Counted from the stretch's first letter, positions 22,261-34,634 are shown. The stretch: 35,637 nucleotides of DNA from Azolla pinnata (GCA_037176905.1 JBBBWG010026001.1:3993-39629); one strand, 5' to 3'. Translations and numbers: made by a program. Notes: a model not told the origin generated them from the letters alone.

Positions 22261-22465
22261 GGGGGAATTACCAGAAAAGGCCTAACCAAATTATAATAAA
22301 TTGCATTTTAACGCCTACTGAAACCAGAAATTACAAGTTAATGCCTAATCTTATCTCTCACAAAAAATCACCACGACCCAATTAATTCCGCTAGTAATGA
22401 TTTTATTTCTAATCACTTCCCACTAATTGATCTTAATCGATTCCCTTGCAGCTATATTCTTCTCG
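22261..22465 (-). mobile_element. MITE-like element, copy C, truncated
   Basis: It starts GGGGGAATTACCAGAAAAGG and continues with the family words CTAACCAAATTATAATAAATT, TTTTAACGCCTACTGAAACC, ATTACAAGTTAATGCCTAATC and CCCAATTAATTCCGCTAGTA. Similarity fades near 22465, so only one terminal repeat and about half of the element remain. Its orientation matches copy A. Confidence 0.75.
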
Positions 22466-24013
22466 TATAAATTAGCATGTTTGGGGAGGAAGTCTTGAAG
22501 AAGCATGGTTCATTAAATTTATTGTTATAATTATTATTTATATGCAAACCCAGTTCATCAATTAATTAACTTGTAATGTTGAAATCGAGATTGATATTTT
22601 ACCTTTTAATTCATCGTTTTCCAGCTTCTATCATAAATATTTAATCTCAGTCTGCAGCTTCGACCTAGGTCAAGCAAATTATATATTCAAACATACCATC
22701 AAGCAAGCAGCTAGTGTACTTGCACATCATGAATTCATGATTGTATGATATAACAATTGGAATCTTGAAATTATATTTCCCTCATTATAATCATAAGATC
22801 CACATTCAACCTGCAAAACGTCTAGTATTGACCTTGGCCTATTGGGTGCGGGTGCATGCATCTATGATCTATGTCTATGATCTATCCATCAATCTATATA
22901 TAGATCTATAGCTGTTTCCATTGGGAATGTGTCGTGGGTGTCATGCCATCATTGTTTGTGCATGATGAGAAACTTGCAATGCAGACGCTGAATATGTACT
23001 ACACAATATTACGAACTAGCTTATAAAATTACAATTTACACTATAATATACATGATTCATCGACAACAAATCTCATTAGTACTAATATACCACCAGCCCA
23101 TTGGCCAGTTATAATTAGGCTATAGGATTAATCAAACTGATCACATTCATACTCAACAGCCCGATACCAATATATAATTGATGCTGAATATCTGTCAATC
23201 GCTGCATTTTAACAACATTTCATGATCAACATGTCATATAATTGGTTGTACTTTAATATGAACTTTTGTCCAAGCTGTAGGAATTGCACTAACTAATTTA
23301 TAACCATCATGAAAGAACTCAAATTATAGACATCACATTGAATCTAATTAGTACTGTGTAGCTCGACAAGGAAATCATTGCTGATCATAAATCTATTGAT
23401 TTTGACACATTTAAAAGTCCTGATCACAAAATTTACTGAATGACAATGCTCTACCAACCTGATATTATGCTTATCGGCCACTTTCCCTAGTGTTCACAAC
23501 TTTCTCTAATACAACTACATATATGTTGCAATTGAAATAATATTTCATGTCCACATGAATGTTGCAACACAATTGATGCTTTGCATTCCAATGATTAGAT
23601 TATAAGTAGGAGCTGGAATTATTGATTTTCCATATATAATACATATATATATAGACATATTTATTTATTTATAATTTATTTAATTATTGATGTGTGTGGG
23701 ATTTTTAATTTGACCCAAACTAATCAATGTATCCTGCAAGAGTATATGTGAGATAGCCTTTGCATCAGATTACACAATTGGTTGTATAACAAGATTGGGC
23801 ATGATGTAATTAATTATCTTTAGCACTATCAACAAAACCATGGCAGCTTGTAATTGCTAAATCTTATCAAATTAGCAAGAACATGTGATCTAAAGGACAA
23901 ACATACATCAAATTAATACAACAAAACTAATTGATAATTGCACATTAACGAGTGATCAATTGAGGAAAAGAAGGGCAGATGCTGTAATAACTGAAAACTG
24001 AAAACATTATTTA
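22466..24013. other. Intergenic DNA upstream of IFT88
   Basis: No supported gene. The part nearest the IFT88 start probably holds its promoter, but no core element can be chosen with confidence from AT-rich DNA. Confidence 0.5.
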
Positions 24014-24028
24014 GGCGGTTACCAACAA

Positions 24029-24112
24029 GAAGAAGAAGAAGAAGAAGGAAAAGAGGAAGAAGAAGAAGAAGAAGAAGAAGAAGAAGACGGAGACGGAGAC
24101 GGAGACGGAGAA
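24029..24112 (+). repeat. (GAA)n and (GGAGAC)n purine tract just upstream of the IFT88 start codon
   Basis: Six GAA units at 24029-24046, about ten more at 24056-24085, then four GACGGA steps to about 24112. All plus-strand bases are purines apart from the C of GAC. The tract ends about 45 nt before the ATG at 24158, so it should lie in the 5' UTR. GA-rich tracts near plant promoters are known binding sites for BPC/GAGA-binding factors; whether this one acts so is inference. Confidence 0.85.
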
Positions 24113-24157
24113 GAAGGCGAAGCTGAAACACGGAACGGAGAATCAGCTGCTGAAACC

Positions 24158-26609
24158 ATGGCTCCAATGTTCGGCAAGACCCTCCTTCCCACTGCCGGTA
24201 GTGCTCACGATTTCTCCCCAAGCATGCGATACAATGAGCTCTATGATGATCTTTACCACGATGATATTGATGATGACCATGACGATCACGACGTCGAAGC
24301 TCGCAGATTCCCCGCCTCCTCAACGTCCGATCATAGGTTTCAGGTTCTCGAACGTCCGGTCTCCCTAACCTCTGCTCTAAATTCTTCTTCTTCTTCTTCT
24401 TCTTCTTCCAAATCTCACTGCTTGCTATGTCTCGTACGTTTCTTCTCTTCTTGTTTGTATGGCTTAATTTCTAGCGATTCTTGTGTAATTTCAATCCTTT
24501 CCTTTCCTGTTTGGCCATGCTATCAGATACCGGAATATGCTAATTGCAGAACATTCTCAGCTCGTGATCTTCTCTCACATTCATCTTCTTTATTGGTTTA
24601 CCCGCCGGATTAATTCTGCCATATGTTTCAATCCTAATTTGTTTCTGTTGGGCCATGATAATGCTTTTCTTCTTGTGTTATATAACTATAAATATTCCCT
24701 TTTGTTCCTGCTGTAAGTCCAATCCTGTGTTTGTTTGCTCAGTAATACTTGTCTTTGATGTATATCTGGTTTTATCTTGGAACTAATTATTGGTACACTG
24801 ATTGTTTTACTTTCTGATTAATATCTCTAGTTCTTTGCTTGCCTATCTAATTTCTTGTCGTTGCAATTCGATACAGTGCCAGAAGACAAGTGAGCCCTTT
24901 AAGCGAGGAGAGTTTACGGTGTATGACCATATCATGGGGCCTAGCAGGCCACCCTCAGCATCGGGCTCGCAGGTTCTTTCACTTGAAGATTGTTGTTTTT
25001 TCCACATGTTCTGTATATTACACAGTAATTAGACTCGAAATCTAAGACGTTTTCTGTGTAGATAATTTGCATCAAATGCGTGTGTATCTAGCTAGGTGTT
25101 TTGCGTCATGTAGTTCAGCACTTTCACATGAGCTTTGATTTAGTTTTTATCTTGAATATTTAATTCTGCATGCAGTTTCAAATTATGTACAAACCAGCCT
25201 GAAGACTTGCATACGAGAAATAGAACAATTTGGAATGATTTGTGTGTCAGTATGGCCTTGCAGATCATAAATCTATATCTATATCAGCTATCTGCGTGCA
25301 GATAGCTTTTATATATATATAGATTAGTGGGTGAGTTAAGTATTTCAGATGAATAATATTGTGGACTAGCTGAAAAATGGTGTAAGTACACCTCTAAGGA
25401 AATGGATGAATAATTAGAGATATGATGCCCACTAATTTGAAGGTAATAGGACGAAATAAGAGATCTGCACAACAGGATCGATCGGGGTCAATATCTTCTT
25501 CTTTTAGATAATTAGACTGAAGTGACCATTATATTAATGTTCGTAAGGAGAAGTTTTCCGTTGATTAATACTGTGGCATTCGTTATCTTTACTTGTATTA
25601 CCGATTGTCAGCCGATTGGTTTCTGTATGAAATGTTTTTCTGTTCCATGGCTTCATTAATTGATCACAATAAGGAACATAACAAACTGGCAAGTAATTTT
25701 CCGTACATAAATAAACATGTGTGTATTCCACCCAATTGCGTAATATGCCATATAATATGTACATTCATTGTAACTGAAACCGTTATATAAATTCCAGAGT
25801 TGTGATGATTCAATTGGGTACATCAATGCATCTGATTTATATGACATCGATGATCATCATCCTGACAGGTTGAAACATTTTCAGAGACATCGAGATGCCC
25901 ATCTCACACATCTAGGGCTAGGAGCCGTACACCCACACCGCAAACACTATCTCTGTGGAGGCCCTCAAGTTCCGGGAGATCTAACTGCTTGACAGCTCGT
26001 TCTGGAACGTCTGGTGATACATCGCGATCTATGACGGCTGTCAGGGCTGCAGGGTATTCATCAAAGGTGTGTGTATTGTGTTTATTACTTTGTCTCATGG
26101 TATATGCACTACCTCTTTCAAACATTAGAATATTTCTCAGCCATGTGATTATCTTAGCCCTGTTCACGTGTATATATGAAAGAAAGTTTTGATATTTAAG
26201 CATACATGAATCGAGATAAGCATACTGTTAGATTATGATAGAAACTAGTGTGCGTGCGTGCTCATCCATTCTTATTGTGCAATATGGATCTGTTACCGCG
26301 TGTTTCGGAAGAAGACTACCATTCTTATATTCCTGGCATATTCAATGAATCTTATGAAAATTTTGTCCCTCTTAATTCTGCAAATTGCACAAGGAACTGA
26401 AACCTGGCCCAATGAATGACATATATTGCTCAGGACTGCTTCGATTTCCTCGATTACAGGGTAGTAAATTTGATCCCATCAATCATGGTTCACGTTCTTT
26501 GACGCCCTTGTCTCAAAGAAGAGATGAAGGTGATCCAGAAATGCAAATAAGAGAACTAGAACAGTTGGTGCACACGCTTTTAGAAGAAAGTGCGGCTGCA
26601 TGTTTGAAT
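24158..26609 (+). other. IFT88: IFT88 exons 1-4: N-terminal low-complexity and SMTAVRAAGY region
   Basis: Exon 1 (92 codons) carries an acidic Asp/His segment and nine consecutive Ser codons, and uses a GTACGT donor. Exon 2 (32 codons) reads from CQKTSEPFKRGEF to the RPPSASGSQ end. Exon 3 (66 codons) is Ser/Thr/Arg-rich and contains the family motif SRSMTAVRAAGY. Exon 4 (50 codons) starts GSKFDP and ends in the helix before AACLN, with a strong GTAAGT donor. This part is expected to be largely disordered, as in other IFT88 proteins. The donor of exon 1 is the least certain join in the gene. Confidence 0.85.
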
Positions 26610-29600
26610 GTAAGTTACAAATGGTATATTTGATTCCTGAATCAGAACGCAATTGACTGCACATCTAATTAAATCTCTTTATGTATTGCATATGGATCAT
26701 TTGACTCATTTGTCACATGATAGGTGGGTAATTTGTGACGATTCAATATCATTCGCATAAAGAAAAGTCCGTGGAGGCAATTTTTGGAGGGGAAAAAAAG
26801 AAATCGGGAGCATTGTACTATGAATATGAAATTAGATTATAGACCATCCTAATTCATTTTACGGGGAGAATGGAACAATGAATTAAATGATGGGCGATTT
26901 CTAGTGCTTGTATCAAACAATAGTAGCCAAAACTGAAAGATAAGCAGAATTTCATGTGTGAAGATCACTGTTTTACATAGGGAGATCATGCAACTGCCCT
27001 AGAAAGGGCAAAGGAGGCAGGAAAGAAAGAGCGATTGATATGCAGACAACGTGAACAGGCAGCTCGGGTAAGCATGCAATGTTCTAATTTCTATAATGAT
27101 TTAACATCTCATACTAATAAGAATTATTGGAAAGAACTAGAGAACAAAACCTAGCATCAAGTGTATATATATTTACGGGAGATGAGCCTTGAACCAGTTC
27201 GTTTCATGTTTCTGGAATACTTTGTGGTGTACTAAATCTTGTGCCTCAAAGGAGCTATTTGAGGGCCTTTAACAGACAGAACCTAGGGGAATTCTAGTGA
27301 ATACCCAGAAAGGCTGGTTTTTTCAATTCTTTTCACCCAGCTAACCTGATTGATATGAATCTTGGCGTTTTTGCAGATAGATCAGATGAATATCGAGCTA
27401 ACGTTTGCAGTTTGTTTTAATCTTGGATACCAATATGAGAGGGGTGGTCTTTTGTCAGAAGCCTTGAGCACATATTCACAAATAGTGAAGAATAAACAGG
27501 TTGGTGGTTACCTCTGCATGAAAGAAGATGATTAAATACTTACGTCCTCAAACACGTAGCAATATTGGATGTGTATAAGGTTATGTGTAATATATTCTAC
27601 CTTATTTTTTGAAATGGTTCAACCATGTTTACTGGACAATATCTTGAATGTACCTGGAAAGTTTTAAATATGTAATACGTTTCTGAGATTTATGCTGGTT
27701 GTGCAACATTTCTGTAATTTTACAAACTTCTGCAAAGGATTTTATGTGCCTTTCACTTTAGGCGAAAGATTTATTGAATGATGTCAAAAATACTTTAGCA
27801 TAAAATAATCCTTGCAGTAAATGTATTACGCAACATACTCCAAACTTGTTATAAATGTAAAGTACATGCCAAACACTTCGGAGCTTAAAATCCAAAATAT
27901 ATATGTTATACATCAAATTCATAACTTTTTTCTTAGAACGATATTGGTTTTTACGTCAGAATGCTGACCTATAAGCTGATATAAGAGAGAATGTACTGTT
28001 GCAGTTCACACAGGCGGGTAGATTAAGAATCAACATGGGAAATATCTATTACAAACAAGAGAATTATCTGCTGGCAGTAAAGATGTACAGGATGGCTTTG
28101 GATGAGATTCCAAATTCGCACAAAGAGACCCGTTATAGAATAATGCGGAACATCGGTAACACACTAATGCGTATGGGACAATACCAAGTTCGTTTTGTAA
28201 CCAATATTCTTGTTCTTTCTTCTGCACATTATAATTATCTACATGAGAATTATATGTGGGAGTCCACAATTGACAAGACCTGTATGATAGAAGCACAAGA
28301 CATTCGTTAATATATATATATATATATTGCTTTCAATCACATCAATACAGAAATATAGCTATAATTTGCGTCCTGACCACTTAAGTAACAACATGGTGCT
28401 ATATTTGAATGCAGCTCTTACTTAATCAAATGAGTTTACACCGTGCATTGATAGGATGCAATGCAATCGTTTGAGGCTGTTATGGAAATCAAATATGACC
28501 ATCAATCAGCGTACAATCTGATAGTTTGCTACTATATAATGGGTAATACCGAGAAGATGAAGAGCTGCTTCACCAAAATGCTTCTGGTTAGACATTATGA
28601 TCTGGAAGTTGACGACGACATCGAAGAAGACCCAACATGTTTCAGAAAGGTTTACCAAGTCTAATCAAATACTCTGTGTGTGTGTGTGTGTGTGTGGCAC
28701 ATTTGAATCAGTAATATGATGCTGAAATTGTTTAATACAGCTGTCAAATTTTATGGTCAATTCCAAAATGGAAACATTGTCTTTTCTTCTTTGATTAATC
28801 AGCAAAGATAATATTATGATTCAAAGTAGCTCTGATGATGTGGCACTCATTCTAGTTCCCTGTTTTTTTTTATCAGAGCGATGAACTATCTGCTGAGCTG
28901 AAGTCAAGGCAGACCCAAGCCCAGAAGTACATATTTAGGGCAGCTAGGATAATTGCTCCTGTGATAGGCACGGTCTTTGTTGAAGGATATGATTGGGTTA
29001 TAAGTATCTTGAAAGATCAGCAATATATGACGCTTGCATATGAAGTGGAGATGCATAAAGCCATTCAATACCTACACCAAAGAAAATTTGCTGAGGTATT
29101 ATTATCTTTGGTTTTCCAATAGAAACCATCTAATGATATTAGCTTCCGAAAAGTTGTGACATCTTACACCATGTAATATCAACTTAAATATTAAAATCTA
29201 AACGGAACAAGCTGTATAAGCAGAAAGGTAAATCTAATGTAGCATTTGTAGATGTTTGATTACAACTTGTTTCTAATAGCTTTTTCGTGTCTTTTATCAG
29301 ATCATACTAACTATAATTATTGTTTCTCATTCTCGTGCTTTCACCAAATGTTAAATCTGCTATATATATACTTATATCCCAAACCGTTGTAGTTGTTTGT
29401 TTCTTTCCTTTTGATTCAATCGGGAATTTTAAATCCGTATATATGTACTGTATGATCTCTTTCCAGGCCATTGCGTTGCTGAAGACATTTGAACAGAAAG
29501 AGAAGGATCTAAGTATTTGTGCATCCACAAACCTTTCGTTCTTGTACCTTTTGGAGGGCGACATTGAAAATGCAGAGAAGTGTGCGAAACTTGCAGTAAG

Positions 29601-31742
29601 TAGTAATCATGCGAACCTGCATGCGCTGGTCAACCTTGGCAATTGCCTATTCTCCCAGGTAATTCCATAGCTTTTTGCTCAAATCGGGTGGGTTACAAAA
29701 AGCATTCATGAGATCAATGTTGTGGGCTCTAGTACATTAATGTTAGTTACCCCGACTACGCACTATATCACAAAATTAGGCTGCTTTGCTAATATCTTAA
29801 TAGCTGCTTCAACTCTCAACATTAAATATTAGTTTACAATATTGCTAGAAATTCATGAAATTAATTTGTTATACATAATTTATCAGCCTTCTATTTAACG
29901 TATATGTCCTAGACATAGCTAGATTAATGTGTATGTCATTTCCATTAATCTTAATTCACCCAACCAGCTATAATATATTGGCTATCCGACTTGTAATGTA
30001 ATTAATCTATAGCTCTAGTCTATGGCGATTATAATTACGATCTGGATCGATGTTGATGACAATTGAACAGGACAATGCGGAGGGTGCTATGGCGTTGTAC
30101 AGAAGAGCAATTGAAATTGACGGTAATTTTGTGGAGGCTTTGTATAATTTGGGGTTGGTTCAGAAGAAGCTCGGCCTGCTTCCCGACGCCCTGGGAACAT
30201 TTAGAAGCTTAGCCAACAAGCTTCCAAACAACGTCGAAATCCTATATCAGGTACATAGCCAGAAATTCCATTATACAATTTCGACAATTGATTTCATGAT
30301 ATCATGAGTTCATTTGATCATAGCCTTGTATGTTTGAATGTGTGTATGTATTCTTCACACAATTACGCCCAAATCTCTGAGGATATATTGGATCTTTGTG
30401 CTTCATATATCTGATATCTTATCTTTTTTGAGCTTGTAATCATACCTTAATTTGGATCTACATGTTAGAATTAGCTGTTTTATAGCTGCATTCGGAGTGA
30501 TCAGATCTACAGCTGTGGATATTGGTTTAATGGATTCATATCATAGGTCTTATAAAGTATGGTGTATCGGCGTCTAATTCTGATCTCGAGCAGTTAATAA
30601 CTGCCAAATAATTCATCACTTTTTCTATGAGATCTTGTGTCTTAGAATAACATGGCTGGCACATACCACAGGTAGGACATCTCAGCGAACTGACTGGAAA
30701 CACTCAGCAAGCAATTCAGTTCCTGGAGATAGTCATAGCAAGGACGATGCACGATGCTGGCGTCTTGGCACTCTTAGGAGCCTTGTTTGCCAAATGTGGC
30801 GATGAAACCAAAGCTCTTTACTACTATACCGAGTCGCATCGTGTGCACCCAGTAAACATGGACATTATCACCTTCCTGGGTGCAGTCTATGTGCAGGAGG
30901 AGCTGTATGAAAAGGCCATACCTATCTTCAAACTGGCATCCAAGATTCAACCTGACGAGGTATGAACACCCGACCATGTATATTATATATATATACATAC
31001 ATACATGCATATCCATGATCTGCATCGACGATGAGTTTTAAACAATATCTGAAACGGCCATTAATGGGGTATATAATTATCTCGCCGCGATCCGCATGAC
31101 GAGTGTGGGTATTCACACTCGTATGTCAATAATTCACAGTAAGAATTAGTCGGGTTGTTGTATTGTGTGAATTGTTGTTGTAATGGGTAGATTACTTGTA
31201 AATTATTTTGGATCCAGATAAAGTGGCGGCTGATGGCAGCATCATGCTATCGGAAGATTGGAGCATATGCTGAGGCCATTGCCAAGCACAAGGAAATACT
31301 GGCGCTCCACCCGAGCAACATGGAGTGCTTGAAGTACTTGGTGAGCGCGTGTTCGAGCCTCGGCAGGAGCGACGAGGCTCAGGTCTATGAGGCCCGATTG
31401 AGGAAGCTGGAGAAAGAAGGAATGATATCGTCGAGCTGCTGCGCCATCAATACTACCAGAGCCGGAATATTTACTCATGATCGACATGAGACAAAGGCGA
31501 TAATATGCAGGAATAATATGCAACCCAATAATAATATCATCGATCCTTCATGCAGTCCGATCATCGGCCGTGGCGCAGCAGCCGCTGCAAGGCCTACTGA
31601 TCAGATCATCAGCTCGGCCAGTACTACATTGGTGCCCAAGCTGCCTCTTAATATTGCTTCAAAGCCTTTATTTCTGTCTAGCGCGAAACGGCAACGCATT
31701 CATCAAGAGGACAATGATATACACGAATTGTTACCCTTGTGA
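24158..31742 (+). CDS. IFT88: Intraflagellar transport protein 88 (IFT88), 13 exons, 903 aa
   Basis: TPR-rich core subunit of the IFT-B complex, which moves cargo along axonemes and is needed to build cilia and flagella. In a land plant the site is the sperm flagellum. Family signatures in order: an acidic N-terminus with YNELYDDLY (near residue 25), SMTAVRAAGY (near 180), KFDP (near 193), a paired ELEQLVHTLLEES helix, ALERAKEAGKKERLICRQRE, and RLRINMGNIYYKQENY. RIIAPVIG follows, then TNLSFLYLLEGD, EALYNLGLVQKKLG, IKWRLMAASCYRKIG, and a closing DIHELLPL that resembles the conserved C-terminus. Exons are 24158-24433, 24877-24972, 25869-26066, 26460-26609, 26981-27067, 27377-27499, 28005-28187, 28455-28649, 28877-29095, 29467-29658, 30071-30250, 30672-30959 and 31218-31742. 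All introns are GT-AG and phase 0, and every join restores the family order. Its 903 aa compare with roughly 780-825 in algal and animal proteins. The start is the first in-frame ATG. No stop or frameshift was seen, so the gene looks intact. Confidence 0.95.
24382..24408 (+). repeat. (TTC)9 run coding nine Ser in IFT88 exon 1
   Basis: Nine TTC units are read in the TCT frame as polyserine near residues 76-84. The run is complementary to the (GAA)n tract about 300 nt upstream in the same transcript. Confidence 0.9.
26981..28649 (+). other. IFT88: IFT88 exons 5-8: first TPR block
   Basis: Exon 5 (29 codons) is the basic helix GDHATALERAKEAGKKERLI. Exon 6 (41 codons) gives a TPR with FNLGYQYERGG and ALSTYSQIVK. 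Exon 7 (61 codons) gives NMGNIYYKQENYLLAVKMY and the start of the next repeat, RNIGNTLMRMGQY. Exon 8 (65 codons) completes it with DAMQSFEAVMEI, continues with AYNLIVCYYIMG, and ends in an acidic DLEVDDDIEEDP loop. Exons 5 and 6 are short and are placed by homology and splice phase. Confidence 0.88.
28310..28327. repeat. (AT)n microsatellite in IFT88 intron 7
   Basis: About nine AT units lie within intron 7. It is a simple repeat. Confidence 0.85.
28675..28696. repeat. (TG)11 microsatellite in IFT88 intron 8
   Basis: Eleven TG units lie 25 bp into intron 8. UG-rich intronic tracts can influence splicing, but nothing here shows that they do. Confidence 0.9.
28877..29658 (+). other. IFT88: IFT88 exons 9-10: central helical region and TPR
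   Basis: Exon 9 (73 codons) starts SDELSAELKSRQTQAQKYI and contains the well conserved ARIIAPVIGTVFVEGYDWV segment, then a HKAIQYLHQRKFAE helix. Exon 10 (64 codons) continues AIALLKTFEQKEKDL, STNLSFLYLLEGD and ALVNLGNCLFSQ. The order and spacing match animal IFT88. Confidence 0.9.
30071..31742 (+). other. IFT88: IFT88 exons 11-13: second TPR block and C-terminal tail
   Basis: Exon 11 (60 codons) holds AMALYRRAIEIDGNFVEALY and the following LGLLPDALGTF repeat. Exon 12 (96 codons) holds ALLGALFAKCGDETKALYYY and FLGAVYVQEELYEKAIPIF. Exon 13 opens IKWRLMAASCYRKIGAYAEA, finishes the last TPR, and then gives a tail of about 95 residues rich in Asn, Ser, Ala and Ile. The tail is not recognisably conserved until DIHELLPL at the end. 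Confidence 0.92.
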
Positions 31743-34634
31743 TGGATGATACACTCGACTTTTGCTCGCTCTGACTGCGCCGGGCTAAATATTCTCATAA
31801 TCAAACATATGATCAATCACACAATTTAAAACCAAATTACCAGCATTTGAGTACTCTTGAATATACTCCTTACAGGCCGTCCAAATTTTGTTGCTTTTGG
31901 AAAATTTAATCCAGAGTTCAGCATTTTGCGGCCTGTGATTCCCCAAGAATTTGCTTAAGACTTTTGAACTGGCAAAACCGTAATTATGTCTGATCTTTAC
32001 TATATTGTGATGAATATTCTCAATATTTATGCTCAAATTGCTGGATTTCGGATCACTTTGTTGTCGGTAAGCATTCATATTTTTCAATTATACTTTGCAG
32101 GGTGATAGAATTATATCAACCATTGGTGTCAATATGGATCCTGTATATAGCTTATATGATCAGGGGCTGTTAATATGGAATAGCGATTTCGGTGCGCCCA
32201 ATAACAGTCGATGGTGATGGGGAAGAATTGACTAAATAATCAACAGTTAGTTTCAGTTTCCATCGACTTCCTTTTATGATTTTATTGGCCGTGCTAAAAC
32301 TGAGCTTCTCATTTGAACAACGTAAGTCAATATTGAGGGCAGTGTTACCCCCTTGATGCCAACGAGACTTTGTTCATGTTTCCAATGTCACTCGATGTGT
32401 CTCGATTTCACCACATTTTCTATTACATACTCTTGCAGGTTTATCGGGAGTCACATATGGGAGGAAGCACCTTCAATTTTCTGCCGTCAAAAGCTTCTCA
32501 ACTCGGCCGGCGGTTGTCTTAATATAACTCATTTTTGTTCTACTTCAAAGGAATTGCTCTATCTCAGATTCTTGAAGTGGAGATTAAATCCAATTATAAT
32601 GGCAATACCAACTTGCTTTGCTAGCTAGTCGCACGTCCAAATTAAGGGGCACACAATGATAATGCTGAATATGGTTAATGTTTTGCCAAGCATTAAAATT
32701 CCGTGCAACATTTGACAGTAAAGACATCACTTGCAATATACCCACCTTGATTAATATGTAATTATAGGCGCTCTACATTTGTTAATATTGTCTGCAGCTG
32801 CATGGGATGTAGACATTATAATTGCTGACACAAAGCCATCAGTAAGAGCTGGAGATCAATATAATTACAGCATGCTAAATATTGTGTGAGATCAAGTTTA
32901 AAATCTTTATTATAAGCTAACAAGTTTTTAATCAATTTGCTAACCAATTTGGAAATTTATCGCTTTATTCTATATATGTTATATAGCTCAAGTGGCCGTC
33001 ATTAGACGTTCCATCGATCTAATTAAGCCAATCCACTAATTACGAAGACTAATCTTGTCGATGTATCGATTGATGACGCTCTTCTGGGATGTTGAATATC
33101 CCAGGATGAGCACAGTAGCATGCTTTGTTGAAGGGATTGGCATGAAGTCATTTTGGACATTGACCGCATTTGTTGTGATAGCTGAAATGATCATAAAATA
33201 TCTTATATTCAATCAACTATGATTTGGGTCCCTATGAATAATGCTCGTCACTTTAGCTGACAGCCTCATTATACTAACCGGTGCATGAAAGACCATTTAG
33301 AGGTCTGCAAGAAGATTTTCAAATTAACTAGGCCCTTGCAGTCCTAGAGAGATTTTATGTAATTTGTGAGCCAAGATTCTGGAAGCTGGGGCCATGACTC
33401 TGCGTCGACGCGGTCGAGCAAATATCACATGCAGTTATAGTACCATTGTGTCGACACTTGCCCCCAGATCACTAGAGATGCTTCTAGGAATTGTCGAAAA
33501 ATGTCTGAAAATTTGTCATGATTTTGATGACACGATATGTCAAATCATTTTTGACATGTAGGAACCCGGCGCCGATTTTGATCTGACGGAATTGACAATA
33601 TTGGATGTGATATTACTACGGCCCCTGTTTCCACCTTTGCATCTGTTGTCCAATTGAAGATCGCAACGTCTAGCTTCCATCCTAATATTGCGTATGATGT
33701 AGTCAGACACGTTCATATTGCATCGATCGGAGTATTATAAGATGCTATGTCCTTTGCCTTTTCGATTGTTCGATGGGAGATGATCTATCAAATCAACTAG
33801 CTGCTCCAAACTGCAAGCCCTAGCACGAGAGATACTATATCATTTGCGCCTTGCAGTCATCGACCGGTTATGCCCACAGCTATCGTGCAATATTTTCTCC
33901 AAAGCACCTGATCTCTAGTTGTCGAATTACTTCGTCAAAATCACCGACACGGGCTATAAATGCCTCATTGTCGAGAAACATCTGACACGGAGCTGCTCGA
34001 CAATTCACAGACAATACTCATGATAGGACAGGTCGTGATCATCAACTGTAAGCACTAGGACAATGCATCTCCTTTGAACCAACACACAATAATATAATCG
34101 TGATTTCATTAGCTGCATTCATGAAGGTCACATGACCATATATTAATGCACTCGAAACATTAAGAGGCAAGCAATTACATGGCACGATATATATATACTG
34201 TGGTGATTATAAGCACTATGTCTGCATCATCAAATTTGCGGTGCGTCGATTAGATCGGGCGCATGGGATCACTTAAATTCAAAGTTCAATCACAAGTAAT
34301 TATAATATTGTTCGTTTGAAAACCTTCGATTCATTTCATATGCACATGCCTACTATCATTGGTTTAATTTGGCCGGTGATTTCTAGCTGCCATCTGCAAG
34401 ATTCAAAGATGAGACCGCGTTCATGAGAATCTGAAGAACAAATATTGCTACGTCTAATCTCTTGTTAAATTCATGATCACAAGCAGCGGCATAACATATT
34501 TGTAGTGATCAAACTCATGATTGCAGTACTAAACGACGCCCGATCTGATCAAGCTGTTAAAACGCTATATATAGCATATAATCGCGCATCACCATAAAAT
34601 TCTCTCCCGTATAAATTAGCTCCAGTAATTTGTA
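31743..34634. other. IFT88 3' flank and intergenic DNA, no gene recognised
   Basis: No clear AATAAA signal follows the IFT88 stop closely. Open frames at 31785-32087 (-) and 32353-32628 (+) have no recognisable motif. The sequence from about 32,300 to 34,050 is less AT-rich and could be an old, unrecognisable insertion, but I cannot support any identity. Confidence 0.5.

Noticed and set aside
23913-24323. Minus-strand open frame of 136 codons with long Leu and Arg runs.
   Set aside because: It is the reverse reading of the GAA/GAC purine tract and IFT88 exon 1, and has no family similarity.
32353-32628. Plus-strand open frame of 91 codons downstream of IFT88, with several Cys residues.
   Set aside because: The Cys spacing fits no zinc-finger pattern I know, there is no splice partner, and no homologous family was recognised.
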